A DNA stretch of 64,000 bases. It comes from Pleurocapsa sp. FMAR1 (GTDB taxonomy: Bacteria; Cyanobacteriota; Cyanobacteriia; Cyanobacteriales; Xenococcaceae). Of this stretch, positions 16,031 through 24,344 are shown in pieces; within the stretch, counting starts at the first letter, position 1; every line of letters starts with the position of its first letter. The stretch lies in assembly GCF_963665995.1 (NCBI RefSeq), contig NZ_OY762512.1, positions 248,001 to 312,000 of the forward strand. The letters run 5' to 3'. The notes under the pieces were generated by a model. The model was not told the origin of the DNA and ran no database searches. It saw nothing but the letters and a program-made list of their open reading frames with translations. A program made the translations under genes and the position numbers.

Positions 16031-16130
16031 CAAACTTCGCGCCCTATAGGTCGACTATCTTGGAACACAGTTGAAAATAGGAAGAACAAGAGTTATTAAT
16101 GGATTACTAATCAACCATTTTTAAACAGCC

Positions 16131-16721
16131 ATGGGAAAACCGTATTCCGACTTAGATAAACGCGCATTTGCGATACTTAGCAATGGTGGAAACCCTGCTA
16201 CCAGTCAAGATAAAGAACTAGCAAAATACTGGGCATGGAAATTAGACCCGTCAGCTACAAGTCATGATTTAGACGCAGCTTCAGTTAGAACGACAGGCAG
16301 AAAGCTGAATTACATAGGTATTAATCCTTTTGGAATAGACATGGCAGCTAACAACTACGCCAAGGTAACCGTCACCAAAAGAACAGACGCTATTTTAACC
16401 GATGTTTTAGAAAATATTCTAAAACACGAAAAAGACCCCACAGGAAAAGTATTCTATCCTTTAAAAGGGTTTAAACCAGCGAAAGTTTATTTTCGTAGAG
16501 GCGCAGCTACTAGTCCGCGTCCTGAAACTAGCCGTATTACGGGTAGAAAGTACAAAACCTACTATCAGAAAGGAGATTTAGGCTATAGCGCACCTTTTGG
16601 TCAAGGCGTTGAATCGGATACTTTTTTATCAAAGTCAGCACAAATAAGAGGTGCTATTCAAACAGCATTTGCAGACGCTAGCTTAATTACTTTTTCTCCT
16701 GAAAAAGTAAGAGGTTCGTAA
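16131..16721 (+). CDS. Hypothetical protein, phage region
   Basis: A 196-aa basic protein (MGKPYSDLDKRAFAILSNGG) with a repeated Lys/Arg/Tyr-rich central part (SRITGRKYKTYYQKGDLGYS). It ends four bases before the next gene. There are no cysteines and no visible enzymatic motif. It may be a nucleic-acid-binding or virion protein; the position between the operon head and the lysis genes is the only support. Confidence 0.55.
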   Translation: MGKPYSDLDKRAFAILSNGGNPATSQDKELAKYWAWKLDPSATSHDLDAASVRTTGRKLNYIGINPFGIDMAANNYAKVTVTKRTDAILTDVLENILKHEKDPTGKVFYPLKGFKPAKVYFRRGAATSPRPETSRITGRKYKTYYQKGDLGYSAPFGQGVESDTFLSKSAQIRGAIQTAFADASLITFSPEKVRGS

Positions 16722-16724
16722 CTA

Positions 16725-16931
16725 GTGAACAACCTGCCAGAGTCAATAATGTTATGGTTACCTTCTTATTTAACTGAAGACGAAGAAGCAATGACTAACG
16801 TTACCAAAGCGAACGGTCTGCTTATGGACTTTTGCGATTGCGACGTTAGCTTTGACGAGTTCTCAACCATGGACGTTAACGTAGATGATTTCAGAGAGAA
16901 CCTAGATTTTTATTTAAGACAGAGAGAATAA
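16725..16931 (+). CDS. Small acidic hypothetical protein, phage region
   Basis: A 68-aa very acidic protein starting at GTG 16725 (MNNLPESIMLWLPSYLTEDE), with a DCDVSFDEF and a VDVDDF-like pattern. It is tightly spaced: 3 bp after the previous gene and 4 bp before the next. No family recognised. Confidence 0.5.
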   Translation: MNNLPESIMLWLPSYLTEDEEAMTNVTKANGLLMDFCDCDVSFDEFSTMDVNVDDFRENLDFYLRQRE

Positions 16932-16935
16932 CGTA

Positions 16936-17670
16936 ATGCCAGCAGGTCAGGACCTGATATTCTTTGATAATTCTAGGGATTGGCAGGTTGTGGCTGATGT
17001 TAGTACGTTAGCTCAGCCTTTGCCAGGCGACAGGTTTGTCCCTATCTCACCTATTGACCTTGGTGTTAGCTTGCTTTGTGACTACATAGCTGTTGTAGCT
17101 ACAACAGAAGTAGGTAAGCCTAGCTGGCAGTTTGCAGGGGATATCAGACAGGTTTACAACTTTGTACCTGGTGGCAGTAGTCCTGTGACAAGCGTTCTTC
17201 AAAGTTTACCGACACGCTTGTTTATTAATAAGTTACAGATAGTTGAAACAAATCGGATTAGTACCGATAGGTTTAGGCTTAGATATACCCCACCGTTTTG
17301 GTTTAGAAGCTGTGCGATTAGGGTGTACGAGTACACGGGAGATACGCTTAACTTTGTTGAAGATTCTTTGTTTAACATCGGTAATGCTTTGGGTGCTTTC
17401 TCTAATCAGCCAGAAAGCTTGATAGAGGCTCAGCTAACAATCATTGAAGAGTTGATAACCGATAAGTTTGCAGAATTAAGAAACAGGGAGTCTTCCCAAG
17501 TACAGCTTGATGACTTTAGAGAGTCGCAACTTAATACTCGGATTAGTCAGACAAATGCTGGGGTTTACACCTTAGCTGAGGGACTGGCTGCGATACTGCC
17601 ACCTGAACAAGGAGAGGCTTTGAGACGAGCGGTAAGTAACAGATTACAACTAGATTTAGGATTCTTGTAA
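16936..17670 (+). CDS. Hypothetical protein, phage region
   Basis: A 244-aa protein. The first 150 residues are beta-rich (WQFAGDIRQVYNFVPGG, RFRLRYTPPFWFRSCAIRVY). The rest is helical with coiled-coil character (LIEAQLTIIEELITDKFAEL). Its stop overlaps the next start (TAATG at 17668). A virion protein with a trimeric or fibre-like arrangement would fit, but there is no family match I can name. Confidence 0.55.
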   Translation: MPAGQDLIFFDNSRDWQVVADVSTLAQPLPGDRFVPISPIDLGVSLLCDYIAVVATTEVGKPSWQFAGDIRQVYNFVPGGSSPVTSVLQSLPTRLFINKLQIVETNRISTDRFRLRYTPPFWFRSCAIRVYEYTGDTLNFVEDSLFNIGNALGAFSNQPESLIEAQLTIIEELITDKFAELRNRESSQVQLDDFRESQLNTRISQTNAGVYTLAEGLAAILPPEQGEALRRAVSNRLQLDLGFL

Positions 17671-18167
17671 TGGAAAATTCAATAAAGAAAGATATTATTT
17701 TAAACGGTACGGATTCGATAACCGTATTTAAAGAAGATGGCTTGGTGTATAGGGCAAAAGACTTAGAAAGCTATACGCCGATAGTACTTAAGAATCTAAG
17801 GGCAAATATCGAACATACTTTTGACTTGGAATCAGTGTCTAGCTGTAATTATCAGGTTATTAGAATAGTAACAGATGTCAAAGCAGATGACGATGTTGTC
17901 GCCCTTGATGAGCAAACAGCTTCTAGTTACACAAGTGCAAGCGGGTTTATATCTGTTATCAGACAGGGCAAAAGGGTTTATCAACAATACTTTACGTTTA
18001 CGCAATTTGTTGGCACCTATAATGCTTTGTTTTTCGAGACAAACGACTTAATACGCGTTAAAGCATTTGAAGACACGAAGTCTATAACGCTTTACTGTCA
18101 GCCTGTTTATTTAGAAAAAACAATAATTGTACCAGAGGTGATAACAGATGAGCCTGTCATTTCATAA
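17670..18167 (+). CDS. Hypothetical protein, phage region
   Basis: A 165-aa beta-rich acidic protein (MENSIKKDIILNGTDSITVF) with regular Thr/Ser/Tyr strands and a short acidic tail. It overlaps the endolysin gene by 20 bp, so it is the last gene before lysis, where tail-tip or virion-surface genes commonly lie. No family recognised. Confidence 0.55.
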   Translation: MENSIKKDIILNGTDSITVFKEDGLVYRAKDLESYTPIVLKNLRANIEHTFDLESVSSCNYQVIRIVTDVKADDDVVALDEQTASSYTSASGFISVIRQGKRVYQQYFTFTQFVGTYNALFFETNDLIRVKAFEDTKSITLYCQPVYLEKTIIVPEVITDEPVIS

Positions 18168-18774
18168 GGCGAGAGAACGAGCGATACAAATAATATCTAG
18201 TAAAAAGAATGAGGATGGGTATCTGGATGTAGATTATTTAATCGATGATGAAGCAAGAAAAGTCTTAAACCTGCCTTCTAGACCAAAAGATGCGTTACCT
18301 TACGTTGGCTGGATGGTAGATAACAAGGACGTCAGTTTAGCACCTACTAAGACTTCTCTATTGGGAATTAATCTAATAAAGAAATACGAGGGACTAAGAA
18401 CCAATGCTTACCTGTGTCCTGCAAACGTTTGGACAATTGGCTATGGGCATACCAAGGGAGTCAAGCAAGGACAAATGATTAGTCATTTAGACGCAGAGAA
18501 GCTATTGAAAGATGACCTGACAGTCTTTGAAAAAGCTGTAGTCAAGCTTGTTAGTGTACCTCTAGGTCAGAATCAATTTGATGCACTGGTTAGCTTTGTT
18601 TTTAATGTAGGCATTAGTGCGTTTAGTGGTTCTACTTTGCTTAAGCTACTTAACCAAGGTAAGACCAGTGCAGTAGCAGAACAGTTTAGTCGTTGGGTTA
18701 ATGCTGGTGGTCAAAGGCTACCTGGTTTAGTTAACCGCAGACTAGATGAACGTGATTTATTTGTAAAACAATGA
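18148..18774 (+). CDS. Phage endolysin, lysozyme of family GH24
   Basis: A 208-aa protein whose residues 70-205 form a T4-type lysozyme. The catalytic triad spacing is visible as Glu81 (KKYEGL), Cys90 (AYLCPANVW) and Thr96 (TIGYGHT). The cysteine in place of aspartate matches the E-C-T form known from the P1 endolysin. The conserved NQFDALVSFVFNVG and NRRLDERDLF follow. It cleaves the glycan of peptidoglycan to release phage. The 70-residue N-terminal extension is not a signal peptide. It is coupled to the next gene by ATGA overlap. Confidence 0.92.
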   Translation: MSLSFHKARERAIQIISSKKNEDGYLDVDYLIDDEARKVLNLPSRPKDALPYVGWMVDNKDVSLAPTKTSLLGINLIKKYEGLRTNAYLCPANVWTIGYGHTKGVKQGQMISHLDAEKLLKDDLTVFEKAVVKLVSVPLGQNQFDALVSFVFNVGISAFSGSTLLKLLNQGKTSAVAEQFSRWVNAGGQRLPGLVNRRLDERDLFVKQ

Positions 18775-19172
18775 TTAATAAGAACTTTTCTAGACTACCT
18801 CCATTGTCATTAAACTTGCTTTCTGGGGGTGCTTTTGTTTTTATCGTCTGCTTAGGTATTCGTGTTGCCCGTGCACCTGAGGTTGGCTTAAAAGTAGCCA
18901 ATACACAATTGATTATCGGCAGTAGTGCAAACAAGCTTTCTGAAGTAGCAGTTAAACTAGATAATCAAGCTGAGATTATCAGACAGAAGGACGAGGCTTA
19001 CGAAAAGCTAAGGAAAGTATATGAAGAGTCTTTAAAAGGACAAGAAGGATACGGAAAGTTACAAGGAGCAATAGAAGAGATTCAAGAATTACCAGAAGTA
19101 AGAAATACAGAAGAATTACGAACAGAAATATTAGCTACCAAGAAAATAATCAAGCAAGTGGCTAGTGAGTAG
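18771..19172 (+). CDS. Rz-like spanin or lysis accessory membrane protein
   Basis: A 133-aa protein with one transmembrane helix near residues 12-33 (LNLLSGGAFVFIVCLGIRVA), then a long charged coiled coil (about 45-130, EIIRQKDEAYEKLRKVYEES). This is the layout of inner-membrane spanins (Rz) and of some holins. It follows the endolysin with an ATGA overlap, the usual place for spanin genes. Assignment rests on topology and position, not on sequence similarity. Confidence 0.65.
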   Translation: MINKNFSRLPPLSLNLLSGGAFVFIVCLGIRVARAPEVGLKVANTQLIIGSSANKLSEVAVKLDNQAEIIRQKDEAYEKLRKVYEESLKGQEGYGKLQGAIEEIQELPEVRNTEELRTEILATKKIIKQVASE

Positions 19173-19574
19173 ATGTGTATCTGAAAAGTCTAGTAGAAAG
19201 TCTAGTAGACTTTTAGAATACGTACTCAAAAGAAGGAACAAGCAAGGTTTTTATATAAGTATTTATTTCCCTGTGGCTACGCCCACCCGCCCCTAGTATA
19301 TTTCCCTTGAAGCAAAGCGGAATAGGGTTATTAATATAATTGCTTTTGAAATCACTAACGTCAATAGTTAGTAAATAATTATTTACATAAAAAATAATAT
19401 TTTCAATTATTTAACGAACAAGCTAATTTTTATCTAAAATTTAAGTGTTTTTACTGATGCGAGAGAAAAAAAAGGATAGTAGATGAAGTTTAAAAAGTCA
19501 AATTCACTTACCTTTGAATCAAAGCTCTGAGAGATTACTTTTAAGACTTTAGTTAACAATTGAATAGAAAAATT
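19173..19574. other. AT-rich gap after the lysis genes
   Basis: The only clear structure is a hairpin at 19197-19213 (AAAGTCT-AGT-AGACTTT) followed by weak T-rich sequence, a likely transcription terminator for the lysis operon. No supported gene is seen on either strand in the rest. Confidence 0.45.
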
Positions 19575-19886
19575 ATGCTTGATTTGGAAACTATTAGTTG
19601 GCAAGAAATGGTAGGTAATAGATATACTAAGGCTTTGCATCCTGCTATGGTTAGTAAAGCTGGATACGAAAAGGTCAAAAGCGTTCGACGTATTGGTGAC
19701 GCTGTACCAACCGCCTTTAGAGTTATTTATGACCGTCAATATGTTATTGATTACGTAGGCAGAGGAATATGCAAAACTCTATTTGTTTTAGGTAAACAAG
19801 GTGTATTAAATCTTGTTGATGAAGCATGGGACAATTACTACGGAGTCCTGGACGTTGAACAAGCTACTACCGAGGAATCTGTATAA
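19575..19886 (+). CDS. Hypothetical protein, phage region
   Basis: A roughly 103-aa protein. The ATG at 19575 (MLDLETISWQEMVGN) is preferred to the TTG at 19560. It has a basic middle (KVKSVRRIGD) and an acidic tail. Its TAA overlaps the ATG of the nuclease gene (TAATG), suggesting a coupled early operon. No family recognised. Confidence 0.5.
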   Translation: MLDLETISWQEMVGNRYTKALHPAMVSKAGYEKVKSVRRIGDAVPTAFRVIYDRQYVIDYVGRGICKTLFVLGKQGVLNLVDEAWDNYYGVLDVEQATTEESV

Positions 19887-20276
19887 TGCCAGTAAAACCA
19901 AAATACAAAGCAAAGCCTGTCATTTGGAATTCAAAAGATTGTCGTGTTGAACCTGCTGAAATAATAGAAAGCTTTCGAATAAAGGAAAGGTTTAAATTAC
20001 CTTCTCATATCTGGAGGTTTGATTCCCAGCATGAGTTTAAAGTTTATTTAGAACTCGAAAGAATGTATGGCGAACACAGGGTTTTAAGGCAAGTCCCTGT
20101 ATTGGTAATTGCACCTGGTTTCTCTTATCCAAAAGGCAAAACATGGAAAGTTGACTTTGCAATCTCTAGTGGTGCTGAAGGTGTTAAGCCTCTGCTTTAC
20201 GTAGAGGCTAAGGGTGCATTCTTAACTGAATTTGCTCTAATTTTAGGCATCCTAGAAGAATACCAGTTTAATGTTT

Positions 20277-21051
20277 GGTAGTCCTGCAGAAGTAATGATC
20301 TAGAATGAGCCTTGACATTTAAAAAGCTAGACCAATGCCAACTTGCCCAAATTGTTCTTCTGAGGAAACTGTTAAAAACGGTCACATTCACAACGGAAAA
20401 CAAAGATTTAAATGTAATGAGTGCGAGCGCCAATTTATTGAAAATCCTCAGAAAATCATGATTAGCCAAGACAAGCGCGAGCTAATTGACAGGCTCTTAT
20501 TAGAAAGAATTTCCTTGGCTGGTATTGCACGTGTGGCAATGGTTTCTGAGAGATGGCTACAAACATACGTCAATAATAAATATGCTCTGGTAGCAAGAAC
20601 AATACAAGTAACACAAAAAAAAAGGAAAGTTGACTATTCAAGGTGATGAACTCTGGTCATTTGTAGATAATAAAGGCAACAAACAATGGGTCTGGTTAGG
20701 GTTAGATGCAGATACTAAGGAAATTGTGGGAGTTTATGAGGCGCGATCGCGATGAATTAGCAGCTAGAAAACTCTGGGATTCGTTACCTTCGGTCTATCG
20801 TCAATGTGCAGTTGCTTACACTGACTTCTGGTCATCTTATGGGGCAGTATTTCCCCGTCAACGACATAGATCAGTAGGAAAAGAGACTGGTCAAACGAGT
20901 TATATTGAACGATTTAACAACACACTTAGACAACGGGTATCTCGGCTAGTTAGGAAAACCTTATCCTTTTCTAAATCCCTAGAGAATCACATAGGTGCTA
21001 TCTGGTATTTCGTACATCACTACAACTCATCATTACATCTTTAGCACTACC
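20277..21051 (+). mobile_element. IS1-family insertion sequence, copy 3 (diverged)
   Basis: 775 bp with terminal inverted repeats GGTAGTCCTGCAGAAGTAAT and its imperfect complement. It is flanked by a perfect 8-bp duplication TAATGTTT (20269-20276 and 21052-21059). It is related to but clearly diverged from copies 1 and 2, and in the opposite orientation. Its transposase gene has an extra frameshift, so it is immobile alone. Confidence 0.92.
20335..21044 (+). pseudogene. IS1 transposase frames of copy 3, frameshifted
   Basis: InsA (20335-20646, MPTCPNCSSEETVKNGHIHN) is intact. The InsB part begins GDELWSFVDNKGNKQWVWLG after the A-run frameshift site and reaches EIVGVY. It then loses the frame near the GCGCGATCGCGATGA sequence at 20741. 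The remaining catalytic half (ARKLWDSLPS, TSYIERFNNTLRQRVSRL) continues in the frame from 20706. The second shift inactivates it. Confidence 0.8.
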
Positions 21052-21197
21052 TAATGTTTTTCGCAAGCTTAAGATTGTTTTTCCTGAAAAGCTACCAGTC
21101 AGAAGCAAAGTAGCAAAGTAGCAAAGGCACTGCTTGAGTCAGATTTTAGAAAGAACTTGCTTACGTTAAAAGAATTAGAGAAATTTAGAGTATTGCC

Positions 21198-21419
21198 ATG
21201 ACACCAATAGAATCACCTTACGATGTTCGACTTGTTACCTTAATCGGTTTAGCTATCAACGCAGTTGAAACGTTAGCACTCGAACAGGATAGAGACCCAG
21301 AGACAATCATAGCAGAGTTGCTATATGTAACGAACAAGAGGCTACACGAAACAGGAGAAAAAGACTATCTGAGAAAACTATCTTCTCATTATTCTATCCT
21401 CTCAGAAGCAATCTATTAA
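21198..21419 (+). CDS. Small hypothetical protein, phage region
   Basis: A 73-aa helical acidic protein (MTPIESPYDVRLVTLIGLAI) with no recognised motif. It lies between the broken nuclease and the next small genes of the replication cluster on the same strand. Its role is unknown. Confidence 0.45.
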   Translation: MTPIESPYDVRLVTLIGLAINAVETLALEQDRDPETIIAELLYVTNKRLHETGEKDYLRKLSSHYSILSEAIY

Positions 21420-21452
21420 TCGTTTTAACGCAAACATATACCGAGAACAGTA

Positions 21453-21923
21453 ATGACAGTAAAGTATTTAGACCCCTACAAAGACGACCCCTATGGCAAA
21501 CTCAGAGGAGACAAAGCAGAAGCTTACTTTAAAATCTCGTTTGACGAGGCTAAGGTTTACTCTACAGATGATGCTTACATTGTGGCTGCTTTTATCACTA
21601 ATTATTCTGGGGTCGTTAGGAGCTTCAAAGCAAGCGACGCGCTACTGCCAGGACTATGCGCCATCCCTATCTACGGACGAGAATACGAGATAAGAGGAAA
21701 AGATGCTAACGGTAACTGGCAGGGAGTTAAATATCAACCATCTGTGTTTGAGAAGGCTTTGTATGACCATATTAAGGTGCATGAAGCTTTCTTTATTCCT
21801 CCTTCTGGTGGTATTAAAGGCGAACTTACTTTTGTACCTAACGGGATATGTGCGTCGATGGACGAGGCTGCTTTAAATGCCTTGGTGGCAACAAATGTAA
21901 ACACTCAGGTCATTGGTCATTGA
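21453..21923 (+). CDS. Hypothetical protein of the phage replication cluster
   Basis: A 156-aa protein (MTVKYLDPYKDDPYGKLRGD) with mixed alpha/beta composition and a KGELTFVPNG segment near residue 125. I do not recognise it. It precedes the helicase gene by two small steps on the same strand, which suggests a DNA-replication accessory such as a single-strand-binding or regulatory protein, but nothing in the sequence proves it. Confidence 0.5.
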   Translation: MTVKYLDPYKDDPYGKLRGDKAEAYFKISFDEAKVYSTDDAYIVAAFITNYSGVVRSFKASDALLPGLCAIPIYGREYEIRGKDANGNWQGVKYQPSVFEKALYDHIKVHEAFFIPPSGGIKGELTFVPNGICASMDEAALNALVATNVNTQVIGH

Positions 21924-22005
21924 CTTAAGTGGGAAGCTGCCAGAGTACTCAGTGCCGTTTAGTGGGGGTTTCAAGAAGAATGGTAGCGATAGCAAAGGAA
22001 TATCT

Positions 22006-22179
22006 ATGGATGAAAAAGTAGCTTTTCTCAAGAAGCTATTGATTGCAGAAATTACAGACGTTGCTTTTACTGAAAGCGATTCTTTAGGTGTTCTTACAAG
22101 ACAAATACAAGTGAGATTTGAAGATTGCGACGGTTTTGCTGATATTTACTTTGAAATGCTGATGGCAATTATTAGATAA
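22006..22179 (+). CDS. Small hypothetical protein before the phage helicase
   Basis: The ATG at 22006 (MDEKVAFLKKLLIAEITDVA) follows a good AAAGGA ribosome-binding site, so it is preferred to the TTG at 21913 that would overlap the previous gene. It gives a 57-aa acidic protein. It ends 2 bp before the helicase start, so the two are co-translated. No family recognised. Confidence 0.5.
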   Translation: MDEKVAFLKKLLIAEITDVAFTESDSLGVLTRQIQVRFEDCDGFADIYFEMLMAIIR

Positions 22180-22181
22180 CT

Positions 22182-22988
22182 ATGGCTTTTGATTACTCGG
22201 GATTATTCAAGTCTGAGGAGGGAACAGGTGACACTTGGCAAGGCTTTTATAACGATGAATTGACTTTAGCCCAAAACCTGTTAATCGCTCTAGAACAAAC
22301 AATATTTCTGCCTTATGACTTTTACGATATTATCGCTGCTTACTTCCTGTTGCCTTCTGCTTTGTGCAAGATTGTGCCTTATCTATTCCTTAACGGACAA
22401 TCGGGAAGCGGTAAGTCAACAGTTGCTAAACTGGCTGGATATTTACACGGCAGTCCAGTTAACTCTAGTAGTGATACTTTTGCTGCGATAAGGAACAGTC
22501 TTTCAAAAAGAAAAAAAGCATGGGCATACAGGCAAGGAGCAGAACCAGGGGAAGTAGGCAGTGCGGTATCTGTTGAGAAAAATATCTGTATGGTTTGGGA
22601 TGACGTAAGCGCGAGTACCTTTACCAATAGCCCTGAACTTTACAATATGTTTAAGTTCGGCTATGACAAAAGTACAGACAAGATAATTGTTTCTTCTAGA
22701 GAAACAGGGGTGAACATAGAGTTTAGATGCTTTTGTCCAAAGATATTCTCTAGCATTACACCACTGCACCTAGACGACCGCTTTAAAGAGCTAAAAAGAC
22801 GATTGATAGTAATCCCTTGTAAACGAGTAGAAGAACTTACGGACGAGCGTAAAAACGAGCTAGGGATAACTGACAATAACTGGCAAAATAAGCTGCTCGA
22901 CATTAGTAAAAAAAATATTAAAGAGTTTGACAGGCTTGTTAGGCAAAGAAGCTATGGAAAGCAAACAGGCAAGGCAGAAAGCACTTAA
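22182..22988 (+). CDS. Phage-type superfamily 3/D5-like helicase ATPase
   Basis: A 268-aa P-loop ATPase. Walker A is GQSGSGKST (72-80) and a Walker B-like MVWDDV lies near residue 128. VSSRETG and DDRFKELKRRLIVIP follow, as in primase-associated helicases. The protein is short and lacks a primase domain, so it is either a minimal helicase or one half of a split primase-helicase. It would unwind element DNA at replication. The 3' end overlaps the next gene by 35 bp. Confidence 0.75.
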   Translation: MAFDYSGLFKSEEGTGDTWQGFYNDELTLAQNLLIALEQTIFLPYDFYDIIAAYFLLPSALCKIVPYLFLNGQSGSGKSTVAKLAGYLHGSPVNSSSDTFAAIRNSLSKRKKAWAYRQGAEPGEVGSAVSVEKNICMVWDDVSASTFTNSPELYNMFKFGYDKSTDKIIVSSRETGVNIEFRCFCPKIFSSITPLHLDDRFKELKRRLIVIPCKRVEELTDERKNELGITDNNWQNKLLDISKKNIKEFDRLVRQRSYGKQTGKAEST

Positions 22989-23217
22989 GTTCTGGGAACT
23001 TAAGCACGCGATAGATGATGAGGTGGCTACTCTAGGCTGGTCTACTACAGCCTGTAGGAATGTTATCAATAAACGCTATCGGAAGCGTTCTAGGTTGCTT
23101 TTGAGCGATGAGCAGCTAGAAGACTTATTGGCTTATTTACAGGGTTTGAATGCTGGTGTAGACAGGCAGAAAGCTATTGAAAAGAAAGAGAAAAGAAAGA
23201 AGCGTAGGCATAAGTAG
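22954..23217 (+). CDS. Basic hypothetical protein after the helicase
   Basis: An 87-aa basic helical protein from the ATG at 22954 (MESKQARQKALKFWELKHAI), with a Lys/Arg-rich C-terminus (EKKEKRKKRRHK). It overlaps the helicase gene. Probably DNA-binding by charge; no family recognised. A TTG start at 22927 is possible. Confidence 0.5.
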   Translation: MESKQARQKALKFWELKHAIDDEVATLGWSTTACRNVINKRYRKRSRLLLSDEQLEDLLAYLQGLNAGVDRQKAIEKKEKRKKRRHK

Positions 23218-23221
23218 AAAA

Positions 23222-23245
23222 CGTATCACGTTTCGTATCACGTTT
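23222..23245. promoter_or_regulatory. Tandem direct repeat, putative operator of the RHH gene
   Basis: CGTATCACGTTT occurs twice head-to-tail, 30 bp before the start of the ribbon-helix-helix-like gene. Tandem 12-bp sites are a usual arrangement for RHH repressors that bind cooperatively, so autoregulation is a reasonable inference. Confidence 0.5.
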
Positions 23246-23274
23246 TAGGAATATATAAACATCAACGGAGAGCT

Positions 23275-23583
23275 ATGAGAGAAAAAGTTAAGCGACACAG
23301 GACGTTCAGCTTAGATACGGAAACAGTAAAAGTAATAGAGCGAAAGTCTATTGAAAAGAACGGCAATTACAGCAGAGCTCTAGATGCAATAGTACGAGAA
23401 TGGATAATACTTAAACGAGAAGAACCGCTTGACCTTTGGGAACTTGACCTCACGAGTACGACATTAGAACTGCGGTTAGCAGAACTTAGTGACAGCCACA
23501 TCCTACTGGGGTATGCTCTTAGTCGTCTCTGGCTTGACGTCAGAGACACGAACATAGCGATTGAAGAAGAAGAGGCTAATTAG
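23275..23583 (+). CDS. Putative ribbon-helix-helix regulator, phage region
   Basis: A 102-aa protein whose first 50 residues fit a ribbon-helix-helix fold: a short strand (HRTFSLDTETVKVIER), a turn with NGNYSRALDAIV, and a helix. The second half is acidic and helical. Paired with the gene at 23731, which has the same domain, and preceded by tandem repeats. An 18-bp palindrome AGAGGCTAATTAGCCTCT covers its stop codon (23571-23588) and may terminate transcription. Confidence 0.6.
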   Translation: MREKVKRHRTFSLDTETVKVIERKSIEKNGNYSRALDAIVREWIILKREEPLDLWELDLTSTTLELRLAELSDSHILLGYALSRLWLDVRDTNIAIEEEEAN

Positions 23584-23730
23584 CCTCTATTATAACCCCA
23601 AAGAAGCGTTTTCAAAAAGTTTCAAATCCTCTCCTATGGAGGGGGTCAAACCAACGCTTATAGCAAAAAATCAGAGCTATTTGAGTGATTTTAGGTAGAT
23701 TCGATAAATTGTACGTATTGGAGAAAAATT

Positions 23731-23988
23731 ATGGATAGAGAAAATTTTGAACCTAGAACTTTTATGATGTCAGACAGAACCGTGTCTATAATAAGCACGG
23801 TCGCTACGGATAGAGACATCAGAGCAGCTAGTGCTTTGGATTTAATAATACAAGAGTGGTTAGATTACGAAAGAGGAAAAGTGGCAAAGAAGATATCAAT
23901 AGCACGTAATTTACGCAGAATAATAGAAACTCAAAAAGAAGCAATGAGGTTGATAGATAAAATACAAGAAGAAGTAAATAGCGATTGA
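23731..23988 (+). CDS. Putative ribbon-helix-helix protein, phage region
   Basis: An 85-aa protein (MDRENFEPRTFMMSDRTVSI) with the same strand-helix-helix pattern as the gene at 23275: TFMMSDRTVSIISTVAT, ASALDLIIQEWLDY, and a basic coiled tail. It is the last gene before the phage attachment region. A regulatory or excision-related role is possible. No direct family match. Confidence 0.55.
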   Translation: MDRENFEPRTFMMSDRTVSIISTVATDRDIRAASALDLIIQEWLDYERGKVAKKISIARNLRRIIETQKEAMRLIDKIQEEVNSD

Positions 23989-24235
23989 AAACAGGCTAAT
24001 AGAGGTAAGGGAAAATAGAAATAATAAGGTACGCATGGCGGGATGTGCATAGGGCTAAAATCGCATCCTCGTGTGAGCAGAGGTCAGAGTAAATTTCAAT
24101 TCCCAGGTTTGACAGTTTGACGAGGTTGTGATATTTTACAGCCCGTCTTTTTTGTGTGCTTATTTAAGCGCTTGATAAATTGAGGTACATAAGTACTCGT
24201 TGCGCTCGTTACTAGGTTATTGCTATATTCAGTTT

Positions 24236-24253
24236 TGAGTAAGTTTTGAGTAA
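24236..24253 (+). other. Paired arm-type sites of the prophage integrase (tRNA side)
   Basis: TGAGTAA occurs at 24236-24242 and 24247-24253, spaced 11 bp, 62 bp from the tRNA-Pro 3' end. The same pair with the same 11-bp spacing lies next to the truncated integrase (61713-61730). This is the layout of integrase arm-binding sites at the two prophage ends. Confidence 0.6.
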
Positions 24254-24314
24254 AAAGCTGCTTTTGGAAAGCAGGGATAGAGGTGAAAGTTAAAGATACC
24301 GAGGTTTTACGAGG

Positions 24315-24344
24315 TATCGGGATGAAAGGATTTGAACCTTCGAC
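24315..24344 (-). repeat. Prophage attachment core in the tRNA-Pro 3' end
   Basis: The last 28 nt of the tRNA plus two bases are repeated exactly at 61795-61824, on the opposite strand. Identity stops sharply on both sides. This is the classical attachment core of tRNA-targeting tyrosine integrases. Confidence 0.75.

Larger units (their letters stand above)
19886..21121 (+). pseudogene. DUF1064-like phage nuclease interrupted by IS1
   Basis: The N-terminal part (19886-20276) shows a PD-(D/E)XK-like pattern: FDSQHEFKVYLELERM, then KTWKVDFAI and LLYVEAKGA, giving E, D and E-x-K residues as in phage DUF1064 endonucleases. IS1 copy 3 sits after EEYQFNV with an 8-bp duplication. Removing the IS and one duplicate copy gives FRKLKIVFPEKLPVRSKVAK and a stop at 21121, for a protein of about 152 aa. 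It probably processed branched or other phage DNA before it was broken. Confidence 0.75.
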
